DNA of 64,000 nt from Bradyrhizobium diazoefficiens (GTDB lineage Bacteria; Pseudomonadota; Alphaproteobacteria; Rhizobiales; Xanthobacteraceae): contig NZ_JAFCJJ010000029.1 of NCBI RefSeq assembly GCF_018131015.1, positions 17,778 to 81,777 on the forward strand. Reading direction: 5' to 3'. The position numbers and the translations under genes are program-made. Below, piece after piece: positions 17,113 to 25,362 of the stretch. How positions within the stretch are numbered: position 1 is the stretch's first letter; the number at the start of each line of letters is the position of its first letter. Below the pieces are notes generated by a model. The model had not been told where the DNA came from. It worked only from the letters and a program-made list of their open reading frames with translations, and searched no databases.

Positions 17113-17128
17113 CGGGAGAGCGGCCCTG

Positions 17129-17857
17129 CTAGCCAGCAGGCGTGCGGACGAGGTTGTCGACGATGCCGCTTCCCTCGTCCATGAGCTGTTGCGCGCTCAT
17201 CCAGACGTCGCGACCCCTGACCTTCTTGCGCATGGAGGCGAGCCAGACCCCGTTGACGCCGCGGATGCCGATGTCGTCACGGAACAGCTCGTCGGTGGCT
17301 TGCGTCTCCAGGGTCTTGACGACCTCCGTGAACAGAGCCTTCTGGGATTCGGTGAGCTCCTGGCGCTTCATGTCGCCCTTCGGGTTCTCCTTCATATTGT
17401 CCTTCATGTTGCCCCTGGCACTGGCGTTCAGGCTGGCCTGGTGAAACATGAAGTAGGCATCGGGATCGGCCATGCGCCTTGTCCCGGCGAGAAAGATCGG
17501 AACGCACATCGAGGCGCAGACGCCGGCCTTCTGCACCAGCGTGTCGATCGCCTGGTTGCGCGCGCGGATCGCGGCGACGACCTTGCGCCCGTGCTCGATC
17601 GAGCCGCCCGGCGAGTTGAGAATGAGGACGAGCCGGCGCCGGTCGGCCTTGTAGCGCTCGAAAGCCGCCGCGATGCGCTCACTCATCGGCTCCTGCACGG
17701 GCCCGCTCCAGCCGAGCACGATGCGGTCGCCCTCTTCGTTGATCGACAGGGTTTGCCGGGAGGCCACGTCTGCGGAGCCGGACGGCCATTGGAAACTGGC
17801 CCAGACCAGCAGGATGGCGCCGGCGCCGCCAATGAATTTGAGCAGTGACAAGTCCAT
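17129..17857 (-). CDS. Membrane-anchored ClpP-like serine protease
   Basis: 242 residues. An N-terminal helix (about residues 8-22) anchors or exports the protein. The ClpP/crotonase-fold core has NSPGGSIEHG (81-90, oxyanion turn), Ser116 in GVCASMCVPIFLAG and His139 in YFMFHQAS, which line up with the ClpP nucleophile and base. A charged insert (NMKDNMKENPKGDMKR) follows the histidine. It resembles the COG3904 type of periplasmic ClpP-like protein. ATG 17857 follows GAGGTG. Downstream partner of the two-helix protein that starts at 18422, 19 bases apart. Confidence 0.8.
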   Translation of the reverse strand: MDLSLLKFIGGAGAILLVWASFQWPSGSADVASRQTLSINEEGDRIVLGWSGPVQEPMSERIAAAFERYKADRRRLVLILNSPGGSIEHGRKVVAAIRARNQAIDTLVQKAGVCASMCVPIFLAGTRRMADPDAYFMFHQASLNASARGNMKDNMKENPKGDMKRQELTESQKALFTEVVKTLETQATDELFRDDIGIRGVNGVWLASMRKKVRGRDVWMSAQQLMDEGSGIVDNLVRTPAG

Positions 17858-17876
17858 CACCTCAAATCAGCGGGGA

Positions 17877-18422
17877 TCATCGGTCCGAAAAGGTATTGGC
17901 CGCTCTCCAGAAGATCAGCAGCGCGCCGAAAGCAAACAGGATCAGAAAACCAGTCGAGACGATGAACGTCAGCGTCCGGTTCCAGAGCTTGGTTTCCGCT
18001 GAGTAGAAGATCGAGACCGCGTCGCGATCTGTCGTCGAGCGCACCGGCACCAGCGCCTCGCCGCCGCCACTCGAGAACAGCATGACGAACCGGTAGGTCG
18101 TCGGCGCCTGATGGGGCAGGGCGACCGACCTGATCTTGACGCTGCAGAAGGTGATCACGAAGTTCGTGCGCTCGCACTTGCCCTCCGAGGCCTGCAGGTC
18201 ATAGGCCGGCTGCCAGGTCCCGGCCAGGCGATGGTCGCGAACAATGTCCGGACCGTAGCTCACGAACAGGCCGTAAAGCATCGCGGCAATGGCGAGGAAT
18301 ACGATCAGCCATTTGATCGGACTGCCCGGGGCCGGGGCGGTTTCACTCTGGTCCCTTGCCGCAGCCATGCCGGCATTGAGAGCAGTGGCACCACTTGCGG
18401 ATTGACGCTTGCCGAACGCCAT
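17877..18422 (-). CDS. Two-helix membrane protein of unknown function
   Basis: 181 residues. A cytoplasmic N-terminal stretch is followed by a helix (IKWLIVFLAIAAMLYGLFV, about 43-61), a domain of about 85 residues with two cysteines, and a second helix (LTFIVSTGFLILFAFGALLIF). The middle domain would lie outside the membrane. The layout is like DUF3592-type proteins, which I cannot confirm. ATG 18422 is chosen for the upstream AGGAG; GTG 18440 is possible. Upstream gene of the ClpP-like protease, so the pair may work together. Confidence 0.72.
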   Translation of the reverse strand: MAFGKRQSASGATALNAGMAAARDQSETAPAPGSPIKWLIVFLAIAAMLYGLFVSYGPDIVRDHRLAGTWQPAYDLQASEGKCERTNFVITFCSVKIRSVALPHQAPTTYRFVMLFSSGGGEALVPVRSTTDRDAVSIFYSAETKLWNRTLTFIVSTGFLILFAFGALLIFWRAANTFSDR

Positions 18423-18863
18423 CGTGGTCACTCCTGACACGGAAAGCCGGCTGCTACTTAAGGATGAACCCTATAAGACTTCGCTAAAGGGCATCGGCGA
18501 ATTCTCAGGATGCAAGCGTGGTTGGTCTGGACAGGGTGCCTGACCCATCCTGCTTCGCCGTCGGGACACTGGCCCGAGGGACAATGCACAAGAGTCCAAT
18601 TCACGCCGGCGTTGCGATGTGTCGTGATCCGCACTGCCTGCCGATGACCCCTGATCCGGCCGACAGGTGGTGTTCGCCCTTGGCCTCGCAAGGTCCCCTG
18701 GACCTCGGCCAAGGGCGGGCGCCCGAACCGCGTGGGGACTTCTCGTCGCTGACAATATCAGGTCCACCCGATCGCAAGCCCTTGCCATCATGCCTTCCCC
18801 AGCGGTTAGGATGGGATTCGTTTCGCGCTATCCATCCTGCGAGCTTGTCGAAAGGGCCATTGG
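18423..18863. other. Long intergenic region, no supported gene
   Basis: 440 bases between divergent genes. Reading frames on both strands lack ribosome-binding sites and read like non-coding translations. Fragments such as GACCCATCCTGCTTCGC recall the palindromic repeat at 19389-19470, so it may contain decayed repeat copies. Confidence 0.45.
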
Positions 18864-19361
18864 ATGAGTGATGAGCAGGACAAGCAGCGTTCCGACGCCG
18901 AGGCGGCAGTCGAGCGCGAAATCCGCCAGGGCCGGAAGTTCACGGCGCAGGAGGCCATGGGGCGGATGGTCGGCCCGGGCTCGATGAAAGGCGGCTCCGC
19001 GGTTCCCAGAGACCAGGAAGCCGAGATGGCGATCGGGACCTGGCTCGCAACCAACCTCACGGATTCGACGGGATCACTGCAGGCGCTGCTGCATCGCCGG
19101 CTCAGGCAAAGCGCGCTGCTGCAGAACAACCTCGACCAGCCGCTCGTTGCCCTGGCGGGTTACTGCCAGCAGGTTCTCGCCTCGGATTATCACCTGACAG
19201 AACTCGTCCGTGAAGCGGATGTGGAATGGGGGCGGCGGATGGACGAGCGACCCCATTTCAACAGGGAAGGTTCTGAGCCGGATCCGGACGACCCCTACAC
19301 CAACGAGTCCGTTCGCGCGGCATTGCGCGACATCGTGGCGAAGATTTCGGGGGCAGGGTAG
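18864..19361 (+). CDS. Hypothetical protein, soluble, charged
   Basis: 165 residues, starting MSDEQDKQRSDAEAAVEREI with no signal peptide or membrane segment. It contains a GRMVGPGSMKGGSAVPRDQEAE region, then a mostly helical part with SLQALLHRRLRQSALLQNNL. No domain recognised. Codon use looks normal for the window and the frame is clean, so it is probably real. The start is close to TTGGATG with no strong ribosome-binding site (AAAGGG lies about 11 bases upstream). Confidence 0.62.
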   Translation: MSDEQDKQRSDAEAAVEREIRQGRKFTAQEAMGRMVGPGSMKGGSAVPRDQEAEMAIGTWLATNLTDSTGSLQALLHRRLRQSALLQNNLDQPLVALAGYCQQVLASDYHLTELVREADVEWGRRMDERPHFNREGSEPDPDDPYTNESVRAALRDIVAKISGAG

Positions 19362-19388
19362 AGGTCGTTCTTCCAGCGCGTAGCGCGT

Positions 19389-19470
19389 CGGATGGGTCGA
19401 GCGACGCGAAACCCATCACGACCTGGTGCGGCATGCATGATGGGTTTCGCAAGCGCTCAACCCATCCTGC
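19389..19470. repeat. Imperfect palindromic intergenic repeat
   Basis: GGATGGGTCGAGCGACGCGA-AACCCATCA on the left pairs imperfectly with TGATGGGTTTCGCAAGCGCTCAACCCATCC on the right, across a short GGTGCGGCATGCA centre. It separates convergent genes and could fold into a long hairpin in RNA from either side. Confidence 0.7.
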
Positions 19471-19481
19471 ACGGGCTTCAC

Positions 19482-19718
19482 CTAGTATCCCCGCGCCTTG
19501 TTGTCAGCCACCCAGGCGTCCATGCTTTCCTGGCAGGCGGCACTGATATGGCCGCGCCGCTTGTTCAGGCAGGCGACGATGCGGCCGCCGCCGGCTTCGA
19601 CTGTCGGGCAATATTTGAAGTAGTCCACCCTGCAGGAGATTTCCATTGGCTGAGCGGCGAGAGCGGCTTGGGAATATGCAATTGCGGCCACGGCCCCGAC
19701 GAGGCAAAGCTTGGTCAT
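19482..19718 (-). CDS. Small secreted cysteine-containing protein
   Basis: 78 residues. Signal peptide MTKLCLVGAVAAIAYSQAALA is followed by a mature part with four cysteines: SCRVDYFKYCP, RIVACLNKRRG and AACQESM. The pattern of paired cysteines around a helical GGGRIVACL segment recalls the Cys-rich repeat found in small periplasmic proteins of rhizobia. A GGGAGA ribosome-binding site precedes ATG 19718. Function unknown; periplasmic location is likely. Confidence 0.8.
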   Translation of the reverse strand: MTKLCLVGAVAAIAYSQAALAAQPMEISCRVDYFKYCPTVEAGGGRIVACLNKRRGHISAACQESMDAWVADNKARGY

Positions 19719-19808
19719 GACGATCTCCCATTCGCATCTGATCGACCGTTGCAAATGGTCGCATCTCGACACGCCGACGTCAACGATCAGCGAGCGGCGC
19801 GCGGGATT

Positions 19809-20753
19809 TCAGAAGCGTTTGCTTCGCAGAAGGGTCTCGGACGGAAGTTCGCCAAACGTAGCCTTGTAGGAGTGGGCGAGCTCGCCCATGTGAAAGAATC
19901 CGTTCGCGAAGGCCGCCGACGACACCGACGTCATCGGCATCCCCTTTGCGAGCTGGGCACGTAATGACCAAAGCCGTCTGTTACGGAGGTGCTGATGCAG
20001 GCTCGCGCCATGAACTGCGTTGACGGCAAGTTGCAGCGTTCGGATCGAGGTCCCGAGCTCATGCGCGAGGGCATCGCTGTAAAGCGGCGTTTCAGGATGC
20101 GAACGCGCAAAATCATCCAGCCGGGACACCAGCTTGCAGTGCCTTTCGAACGCGCGGGGACTTGCGCGTCGCGCCTTCCTGGAAACCAGCACGTGATCGA
20201 GCGCATCGATCAGCTCGTGCCGGAGCGCCTCGGCCGCGAACCCGAATTCCAGGCGCGGGATGGGGCTCGAGCACAGGGCCAGGATGTTTCGAATGACACG
20301 TTGCAGCCGCGAGAGATGCTCGTCACTCGCGTTGTGCAGATGCAATTTCCCATCCGACTCCTCCCACCCTCGATTTTGCATGTCGGACGAAAAGCGGATG
20401 ACAGCAAACGTATTCGGAGCCGGTTCGCGAGCGTCGAAAAGAATTTCGCTCCGGAGCAATCCAACCTCGGACGCGCTCCAGGCCTGTGCGTTGAAGACGG
20501 TCTCGCCTTGCGGGCCCATCGGCACGATCACCGTGCAGCCCATCGCATACATCATCGCGGAAAGACTGCGAGGTGATGTTTGTTCGAGTATCAACAGGAC
20601 GCCGGGCAGCGCGGTAATCGCGCGACGGTGGCAATAGGGTCCGAGCAAGGCCTGCCGCTCGATGTCCAGGAAGCCGATCGCCTGGAATTGGTCGGGGTCC
20701 GCCACGCGCAGCAGTCTCAGATGCGCGGATTGCTTCAGGTTCGCAAATGGCAA
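19809..20753 (-). CDS. AraC-family transcriptional regulator
   Basis: 314 residues. The C-terminal 100 residues are an AraC-type double helix-turn-helix: LAHELGTSIRTLQLAVNAVH in the first, SSAAFANGFFHMGELAHSYK then ATFGELPSE in the second. The N-terminal half would be the sensor or dimerisation domain and is not recognised. The start is taken as TTG 20753, since AAGGTG lies about 6 bases upstream and no ATG is available before internal ones. The target genes are unknown; the divergent small gene at 20877 is the nearest candidate. Confidence 0.85.
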   Translation of the reverse strand: MPFANLKQSAHLRLLRVADPDQFQAIGFLDIERQALLGPYCHRRAITALPGVLLILEQTSPRSLSAMMYAMGCTVIVPMGPQGETVFNAQAWSASEVGLLRSEILFDAREPAPNTFAVIRFSSDMQNRGWEESDGKLHLHNASDEHLSRLQRVIRNILALCSSPIPRLEFGFAAEALRHELIDALDHVLVSRKARRASPRAFERHCKLVSRLDDFARSHPETPLYSDALAHELGTSIRTLQLAVNAVHGASLHQHLRNRRLWSLRAQLAKGMPMTSVSSAAFANGFFHMGELAHSYKATFGELPSETLLRSKRF

Positions 20754-20876
20754 GAGCTTGCACCTTACCCGGTTGAGCAGGATCGATTTCAGCCGAATTC
20801 CGATTGGAGCATTCGTTGCCCTTTATATGACTCGCAGCATACTATCAACATTGTCATCAATGGGAGGAGGCTCGGC

Positions 20877-21314
20877 ATGCCCGGCAAGATCGTACCCCTC
20901 AGTCAACAGGCCGCATCCTCCGCCGCGGTCGCGACAGAGCGCCTTTGCAGCATCCGGGCCGAGATCGAGGCCTCTGTCTCCCACCTCGAATTCAAGCGCC
21001 TGACGCCAAGCGAGATGGCGAGGGCTTTGCGGATCTTCGACGCCGCCAACGCATGCATCCGGATCGTGCTGTCGGATTTCGGCAAGGACCCCGCGATCAA
21101 CCATCTCATCGACCAATCGCACGGAATCAAGGCGCTGATCGAGACCGCCCGTGAGCACTTGGCATGTCTGGACGCTGAGTCGCCGCGGGTTCCTCAGCAT
21201 GGATCGGATCAGAGGACGGCTTCCGGCAGGCTTGATCGGAAGCTGGCGATCTGCCGATTTCCGGCGGCTTGCGCAAGCGAGGCTTGGCGCCGACCAGTTA
21301 GATGGTGTCGATAG
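20877..21314 (+). CDS. Hypothetical helical protein
   Basis: 145 residues from ATG 20877, preceded by a strong GGGAGGAGG site. The first 100 residues look like a helical soluble domain (EMARALRIFDAANACIRIVL, LIETAREHLACLDA); the last 45 are arginine- and serine-rich and may be a read-through into decayed sequence. A chemoreceptor remnant begins right after it. No family recognised. Divergent from the AraC regulator across about 120 bases. Confidence 0.55.
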   Translation: MPGKIVPLSQQAASSAAVATERLCSIRAEIEASVSHLEFKRLTPSEMARALRIFDAANACIRIVLSDFGKDPAINHLIDQSHGIKALIETAREHLACLDAESPRVPQHGSDQRTASGRLDRKLAICRFPAACASEAWRRPVRWCR

Positions 21315-21325
21315 CTCATCCGCGT

Positions 21326-21463
21326 GTGTTTGAGGTATCTCCGCGCCATCCTACCGGAACGGCGGCTGACAAGGTACGCGGCGCGTCGCAAACGCTGAGC
21401 GGAGAGACGGGACGTCTGACGGAGGCGGTCCGGCGGTTCGCGGAGACGATCAGGGCTGCGTGA
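21326..21463 (+). pseudogene. 3' remnant of a methyl-accepting chemotaxis protein
   Basis: In this frame the bases read VFEVSPRHPTGTAADKVRGA and SQTLSGETGRLTEAVRRFAE then TIRAA before TGA at 21461. The spacing of leucines and the ending match the C-terminal coil of alphaproteobacterial chemoreceptors, and compare with the intact receptor here, which ends in GVAGFMNTIRAA. The rest of the receptor is absent: there is no tip or HAMP sequence upstream. It is therefore a truncated remnant. Confidence 0.7.
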
Positions 21464-21538
21464 GCGCGAGAGCGTTGAGCCACATCAAGTCGCTCGTCGC
21501 CTGGTGCGATACCTTCTCCGATCTGGAGGGTCGCAATC

Positions 21539-22186
21539 ATGCTTCCGTTCAGTCGCGAGCAATTTCTGTCCGTCTTCGTGGACTACAACAGCGCGATCTG
21601 GCCGGCACAGGTCGGGGCCTACCTGCTGGGCTGCCTGGCGATCGTCCTCTTGTTCGGGAAAGCTGCGTACGCCGATCGCATGATCGCCGGCGTGCTGGCG
21701 ACCATGTGGCTCTGGACCGGGATCGCATATCACGAGGTTTTCTTCTCGACCATCAACAAGGCCGCCTACCTCTTCGGTGCGTTGTTCGTCGCCCAGGGCG
21801 CTTGTCTGCTTTATTCGGGCGTGTATCACGATCGCCTCCGTTTCGGTTTTGAATCCGGGGCAGCCGCATGGGTTGGTATGGCGCTGGTGACGTACGCAGC
21901 GATTGTCTATCCGTTGATCGGGATGACGACCGGCCATCGGCTTGCCGAAACGCCGATGTTTGGTGTCACGCCATGCCCGGTGACCATATTCACGTTCGGA
22001 CTGCTGTTGTTGACCGTGCGTTCCGTCCCGCGTTGGCTGCTCGCCATTCCCTTTGCCTGGTCACTGATCGGCGGCAGCGCCGCCATCGTTCTCGACGTGC
22101 CGCAAGACTGGCTGCTCCTCGCAAGCGGCTGGATCGCCCTGCCGCTGGTCGTCTTGCGTGATCGGCAGGCGGTGGAGCCCGCGTAG
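21539..22186 (+). CDS. DUF6064-family membrane protein
   Basis: 215 residues, beginning MLPFSREQFLSVFVDYNSAIWP, the usual opening of DUF6064 proteins. About six to seven hydrophobic segments fill the sequence (for example GAYLLGCLAIVLLFG and TIFTFGLLLLTVRSVPRWLL). Inner-membrane location is clear; function of the family is unknown. A GGAGGG ribosome-binding site lies about 9 bases before the ATG. Confidence 0.87.
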   Translation: MLPFSREQFLSVFVDYNSAIWPAQVGAYLLGCLAIVLLFGKAAYADRMIAGVLATMWLWTGIAYHEVFFSTINKAAYLFGALFVAQGACLLYSGVYHDRLRFGFESGAAAWVGMALVTYAAIVYPLIGMTTGHRLAETPMFGVTPCPVTIFTFGLLLLTVRSVPRWLLAIPFAWSLIGGSAAIVLDVPQDWLLLASGWIALPLVVLRDRQAVEPA

Positions 22187-22336
22187 GATGGCTGGAGCAG
22201 TTGCGAACCCGCTTGCTTCGCACTGAACAAGTCCTCGACGGGTTTCGCTTCGCTCTACTCTTCGACGAGCTTGTTCAGCAGGTCGGTCGGAATTGTCACA
22301 CCGATCCTTGAGCCGCTTTGAGATTATCGTGTACCG

Positions 22337-23104
22337 CTATTCGATCACGAAACCGACCCGCACGTTTCGTTTCCAATAGTCGTAACCGAACCAGCCATAT
22401 CCCTTGTTGCCCCAGCCGGTCCCATACGAGTTCTGAACGAGGAAGGCACGCTTGGCGTTGTCGTAGCCGACGACGGCCATGGAGTGTCCCTCCCCCGGAA
22501 TGTCGTCGTCCTGCAGCACGTCGTCCCCGCGCAGCTGGTTCAGTTTGGGCGTCGTGTGCGTTGCAAAGATGACTGGCACGCCTCGCGCCAATTGTTCCTT
22601 CACCTTGTCGACCGAGCTGGCGTCGAATGCGCTCCAGGCCCTGATGCGAAACTGCCGGGCAAGGTCGATCTCTGCCGCCGTCGGCTTTCGCGCGCACGAG
22701 CCGGCATCGAAGGCAAATTGCTCGAGAGGTAACGCGCCGACGTCGCGGAGGTAATCAAGAGTCGCCGAGATGGATGTGCCCCGACCGCACCAGCGATCAC
22801 CCGAAACCGCATTATAGGTGAAGGCTGGCGAAAGCCGTAAGTCGGGATCAAGTCCGCGCTTGCGCAACGCGAATGAGGCCGCGACATATGTCGCGCTCCA
22901 GGAAACGCAGGTGCTGGTTCTCGATTGCGCGCGGACCGAAGGCAGTTTGGAGGACAGGTCGATTTTCTCAGGCAGCACCCCGCGGTAAACTTGCGGCTCT
23001 GCGGCCTGCTTGAGACCATCCAATGTTTCAATGATCGCACCTTGAGCTGAAGCCCCGCTTGGCGCGGCCAGTGCAACAAGGAAGGAGACGGCGATTCTCT
23101 TCAT
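22337..23104 (-). CDS. Secreted papain-like (C1 family) cysteine protease
   Basis: 255 residues. A signal peptide (MKRIAVSFLVALAAPSGASA) is followed directly by the catalytic domain, with little or no propeptide. The active-site set is complete: Gln60 and Cys66 in RAQSRTSTCVSWSATY, His207 in GHSMAVVGYD and Asn225 in NSYGTGWGNKGYGW. It should therefore be an active peptidase in the periplasm or outside the cell. Its ATG overlaps the stop of the upstream caspase-like gene by 4 bases, so the two proteases are translationally coupled. Substrate unknown. Confidence 0.9.
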   Translation of the reverse strand: MKRIAVSFLVALAAPSGASAQGAIIETLDGLKQAAEPQVYRGVLPEKIDLSSKLPSVRAQSRTSTCVSWSATYVAASFALRKRGLDPDLRLSPAFTYNAVSGDRWCGRGTSISATLDYLRDVGALPLEQFAFDAGSCARKPTAAEIDLARQFRIRAWSAFDASSVDKVKEQLARGVPVIFATHTTPKLNQLRGDDVLQDDDIPGEGHSMAVVGYDNAKRAFLVQNSYGTGWGNKGYGWFGYDYWKRNVRVGFVIE

Positions 23105-25362
23105 CGCAAGGGCTCCGTGCGGTGCTGGCTGAGAACCAGCCGGTCGTTCACGGCATAGACAAAACAGGGGTATGGATCCTGATCGTCGTTGCAGGCTGCC
23201 AGGGCTTTCTCTTGAGCCTCCGTCGCGGTTTTTCCCGTTGCCGTTCTGACGCGAGCGCCATTGGCCCGAACGGCCATGGCCTTTGGATTGGACAGGGCCC
23301 CGTAACCGGTCAAGAACCCCTCCTTGCCCGAGTACATCGGGACACCATCAGGCGAATAATTGCCTTCGCGCGACAATCTCGGCATGTCGCGGCGAGGGGC
23401 CTTCCACGGATCGGGCGCCACAAGTGTGTCGTCGCTTGCCAGCAACACGCAGGGTGCCTGATATTGGAGTTGGCAGCCCTCCAGTGCTTTTTGCTCGGCC
23501 TCCGAAGCGGACGCTTGATGGTCAAACCAGAAAGTCCGGTTTGTTTCCGGGACGATCGCAAGGGCCTTGTGCGGCACGATCTGCTGGGTCAAAAAACTAC
23601 GAGGCACCGTGTTTCCGAAGTAATCGAAGGCTTCAGCCAATGTCTTCGGCAGCGGCCTCGGCTTGGTTAGGCGCCGTGTCAAAACCACGTTGTCCCCGAC
23701 TGCGTAGAGAAAGCAGGGACCATCGCGGCCCTTGCGTCCTGGATCGTCGTTGCACAGACCAAGCGCCTTCTCTTCGGCTTCGAATTGCCCAGGTGCATCC
23801 GTCACGGTGAACAGCCTGCCCCAGGGATGAAAGGCGGCGGCTTTCGGCTTGGCCACTTGTCGATAAGAGACGACGTCGGGACGTTTCGGATCGTCGAACG
23901 GAATGCGCTCCGGCTCGAAGCGGCCGGTATAGCGGGTTCGTGTCATGTCCCTGGGTTGGGTGGCCGTTACGATCTGGTCGCCCACTGCCACAAGAATACA
24001 GGCCTCCTCGAAATAGACTTGGCAGCTCTCCAGGGCCGCGTCGCTGGCGGCCTGCTGGCTCGCACGGGATGTTGACCGCCAGGTCAGCCGCTTCGTTGGT
24101 GCGACCGCCATCGCCTTGGAATTCCTGTCGCCGGCATAATCGCGCGATCTCGCATCGGCTTCCTGTTGCGCGACCGAGAGTGCCACAAGGCGGCTGCGGA
24201 CGGCTTCCAGCAACGCCGGTGTCGGTGTCGGCGCCGGTGTTGGGGCGGGCGCAGCTTGCTGCTTCGGTTGTGCCGGTTCGGTTGGAGACGGCGACGGGTT
24301 CGGCGTTGGCACCGCAGCAACCTTCGGGGCAGCAGGCGGCTCCGGCCGGGGCGATGCGTCGGGACGGGGCGACGCTGAAGTCGCTGCGGTCGGCGTGGCT
24401 GACGGCAGCTTGGCGGCTTTCAGCTCCTCGATTCTGACGCGGGCCAGGTCTGCATAGAAATTGTCGTTGTAGCGTCGAATGAAAACGTCCAGCGCTGCGA
24501 TGCTGGGGTTGGCCTGGACGGCGGCCCATGCCCGCTCGACCTCGGTCAGCGGCTGCGGCGGGGTCACGCTCGCGGACGCCGGGCCGGACGCCGGCGCCGG
24601 CGGCTTGAGATAGATCGGAGTGCGCGGCAACGATCCGTAGACGAAAGGCTGCTGCAGGCGCTTGGTCGCCGACATGACTTCGTCGCGAACGGACGCAAGA
24701 AGAAACCTGATTTCCAGACCTGCCTTTTCCAGATTGTTGAGCAAGGCCGCCGTGAACGGCGAATTGCGACCTTTGCCATCTGCCGCGATGGTCCCGTCCT
24801 TGGCCGCATAGGCGACGAGGACGTTGTCGGTGGGCTCTATCCGCGCCAGACCGCGATCGACCGAACGGCTGCGGGAGCCCCGCTGCATCAACGCTGCAAA
24901 CGGGTTGTCCCGGCAGGAGTCCAGGATGACGAGGCCGAGCGTTCGTGCGCCGGCAGCCTGCAACATAGCGGACTTCAGTGACACCGCCTCGCTTTCGGCG
25001 TCCATGTCGGAGCGTAGCTCCGCGTCGATCGGGATCAGCCAGTTCTCGCCGCCGACCTCGATTCCGTGGCCGGCGAAATAGATGATCGCCATGTCGGCTT
25101 CCCGTGCATCCCGACCAAGCTGCAATATGGCGCGGCGCATGTCGTCGAAGGTGCCATCCAGGACCACCTTGGACGAAAATCCCAGCCGCCGTAGCGCAGC
25201 CGCGACGTCGTTCGCATCGTTCGAGGTGTTCGGCAGGCTCGTGATCTTGCGGTAAGCACTGTTGCCGATGACCAGCGCAACACGATCATCCGCCAGCGCC
25301 GGCCTGGCCAGGACCAGGCCACCCAGCAGCAGACCCAAAATGCCATAGATGAAGGGCCGCAT
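23101..25362 (-). CDS. Secreted caspase-like protein with four DUF4189-like repeats
   Basis: 753 residues. Signal peptide (1-24, cut near ALA-DD); caspase-like p20 domain about 25-250 with the catalytic dyad His99 in YFAGHGIEVGG and Cys150 in ILDSCRDNPF; a helical stretch 270-320; a Pro/Ala/Thr-rich linker 325-385; then four related repeats at about 416-465, 507-562, 599-650 and 693-745. Each repeat has a KAxA(V/F/I) start, a helix ending in a cysteine and a second cysteine 8 to 13 residues on (447/455, 537/550, 630/638, 724/733), as in DUF4189. ATG 25362 is chosen for the signal peptide. Coupled to the papain-like gene. Orthocaspases usually cut after Arg or Lys. Confidence 0.9.
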   Translation of the reverse strand: MRPFIYGILGLLLGGLVLARPALADDRVALVIGNSAYRKITSLPNTSNDANDVAAALRRLGFSSKVVLDGTFDDMRRAILQLGRDAREADMAIIYFAGHGIEVGGENWLIPIDAELRSDMDAESEAVSLKSAMLQAAGARTLGLVILDSCRDNPFAALMQRGSRSRSVDRGLARIEPTDNVLVAYAAKDGTIAADGKGRNSPFTAALLNNLEKAGLEIRFLLASVRDEVMSATKRLQQPFVYGSLPRTPIYLKPPAPASGPASASVTPPQPLTEVERAWAAVQANPSIAALDVFIRRYNDNFYADLARVRIEELKAAKLPSATPTAATSASPRPDASPRPEPPAAPKVAAVPTPNPSPSPTEPAQPKQQAAPAPTPAPTPTPALLEAVRSRLVALSVAQQEADARSRDYAGDRNSKAMAVAPTKRLTWRSTSRASQQAASDAALESCQVYFEEACILVAVGDQIVTATQPRDMTRTRYTGRFEPERIPFDDPKRPDVVSYRQVAKPKAAAFHPWGRLFTVTDAPGQFEAEEKALGLCNDDPGRKGRDGPCFLYAVGDNVVLTRRLTKPRPLPKTLAEAFDYFGNTVPRSFLTQQIVPHKALAIVPETNRTFWFDHQASASEAEQKALEGCQLQYQAPCVLLASDDTLVAPDPWKAPRRDMPRLSREGNYSPDGVPMYSGKEGFLTGYGALSNPKAMAVRANGARVRTATGKTATEAQEKALAACNDDQDPYPCFVYAVNDRLVLSQHRTEPLR

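Noticed and set aside
18518..18871. 117-residue frame in the intergenic region
   Set aside because: No ribosome-binding site, no coding-like periodicity by eye and it runs into the start of the next gene.
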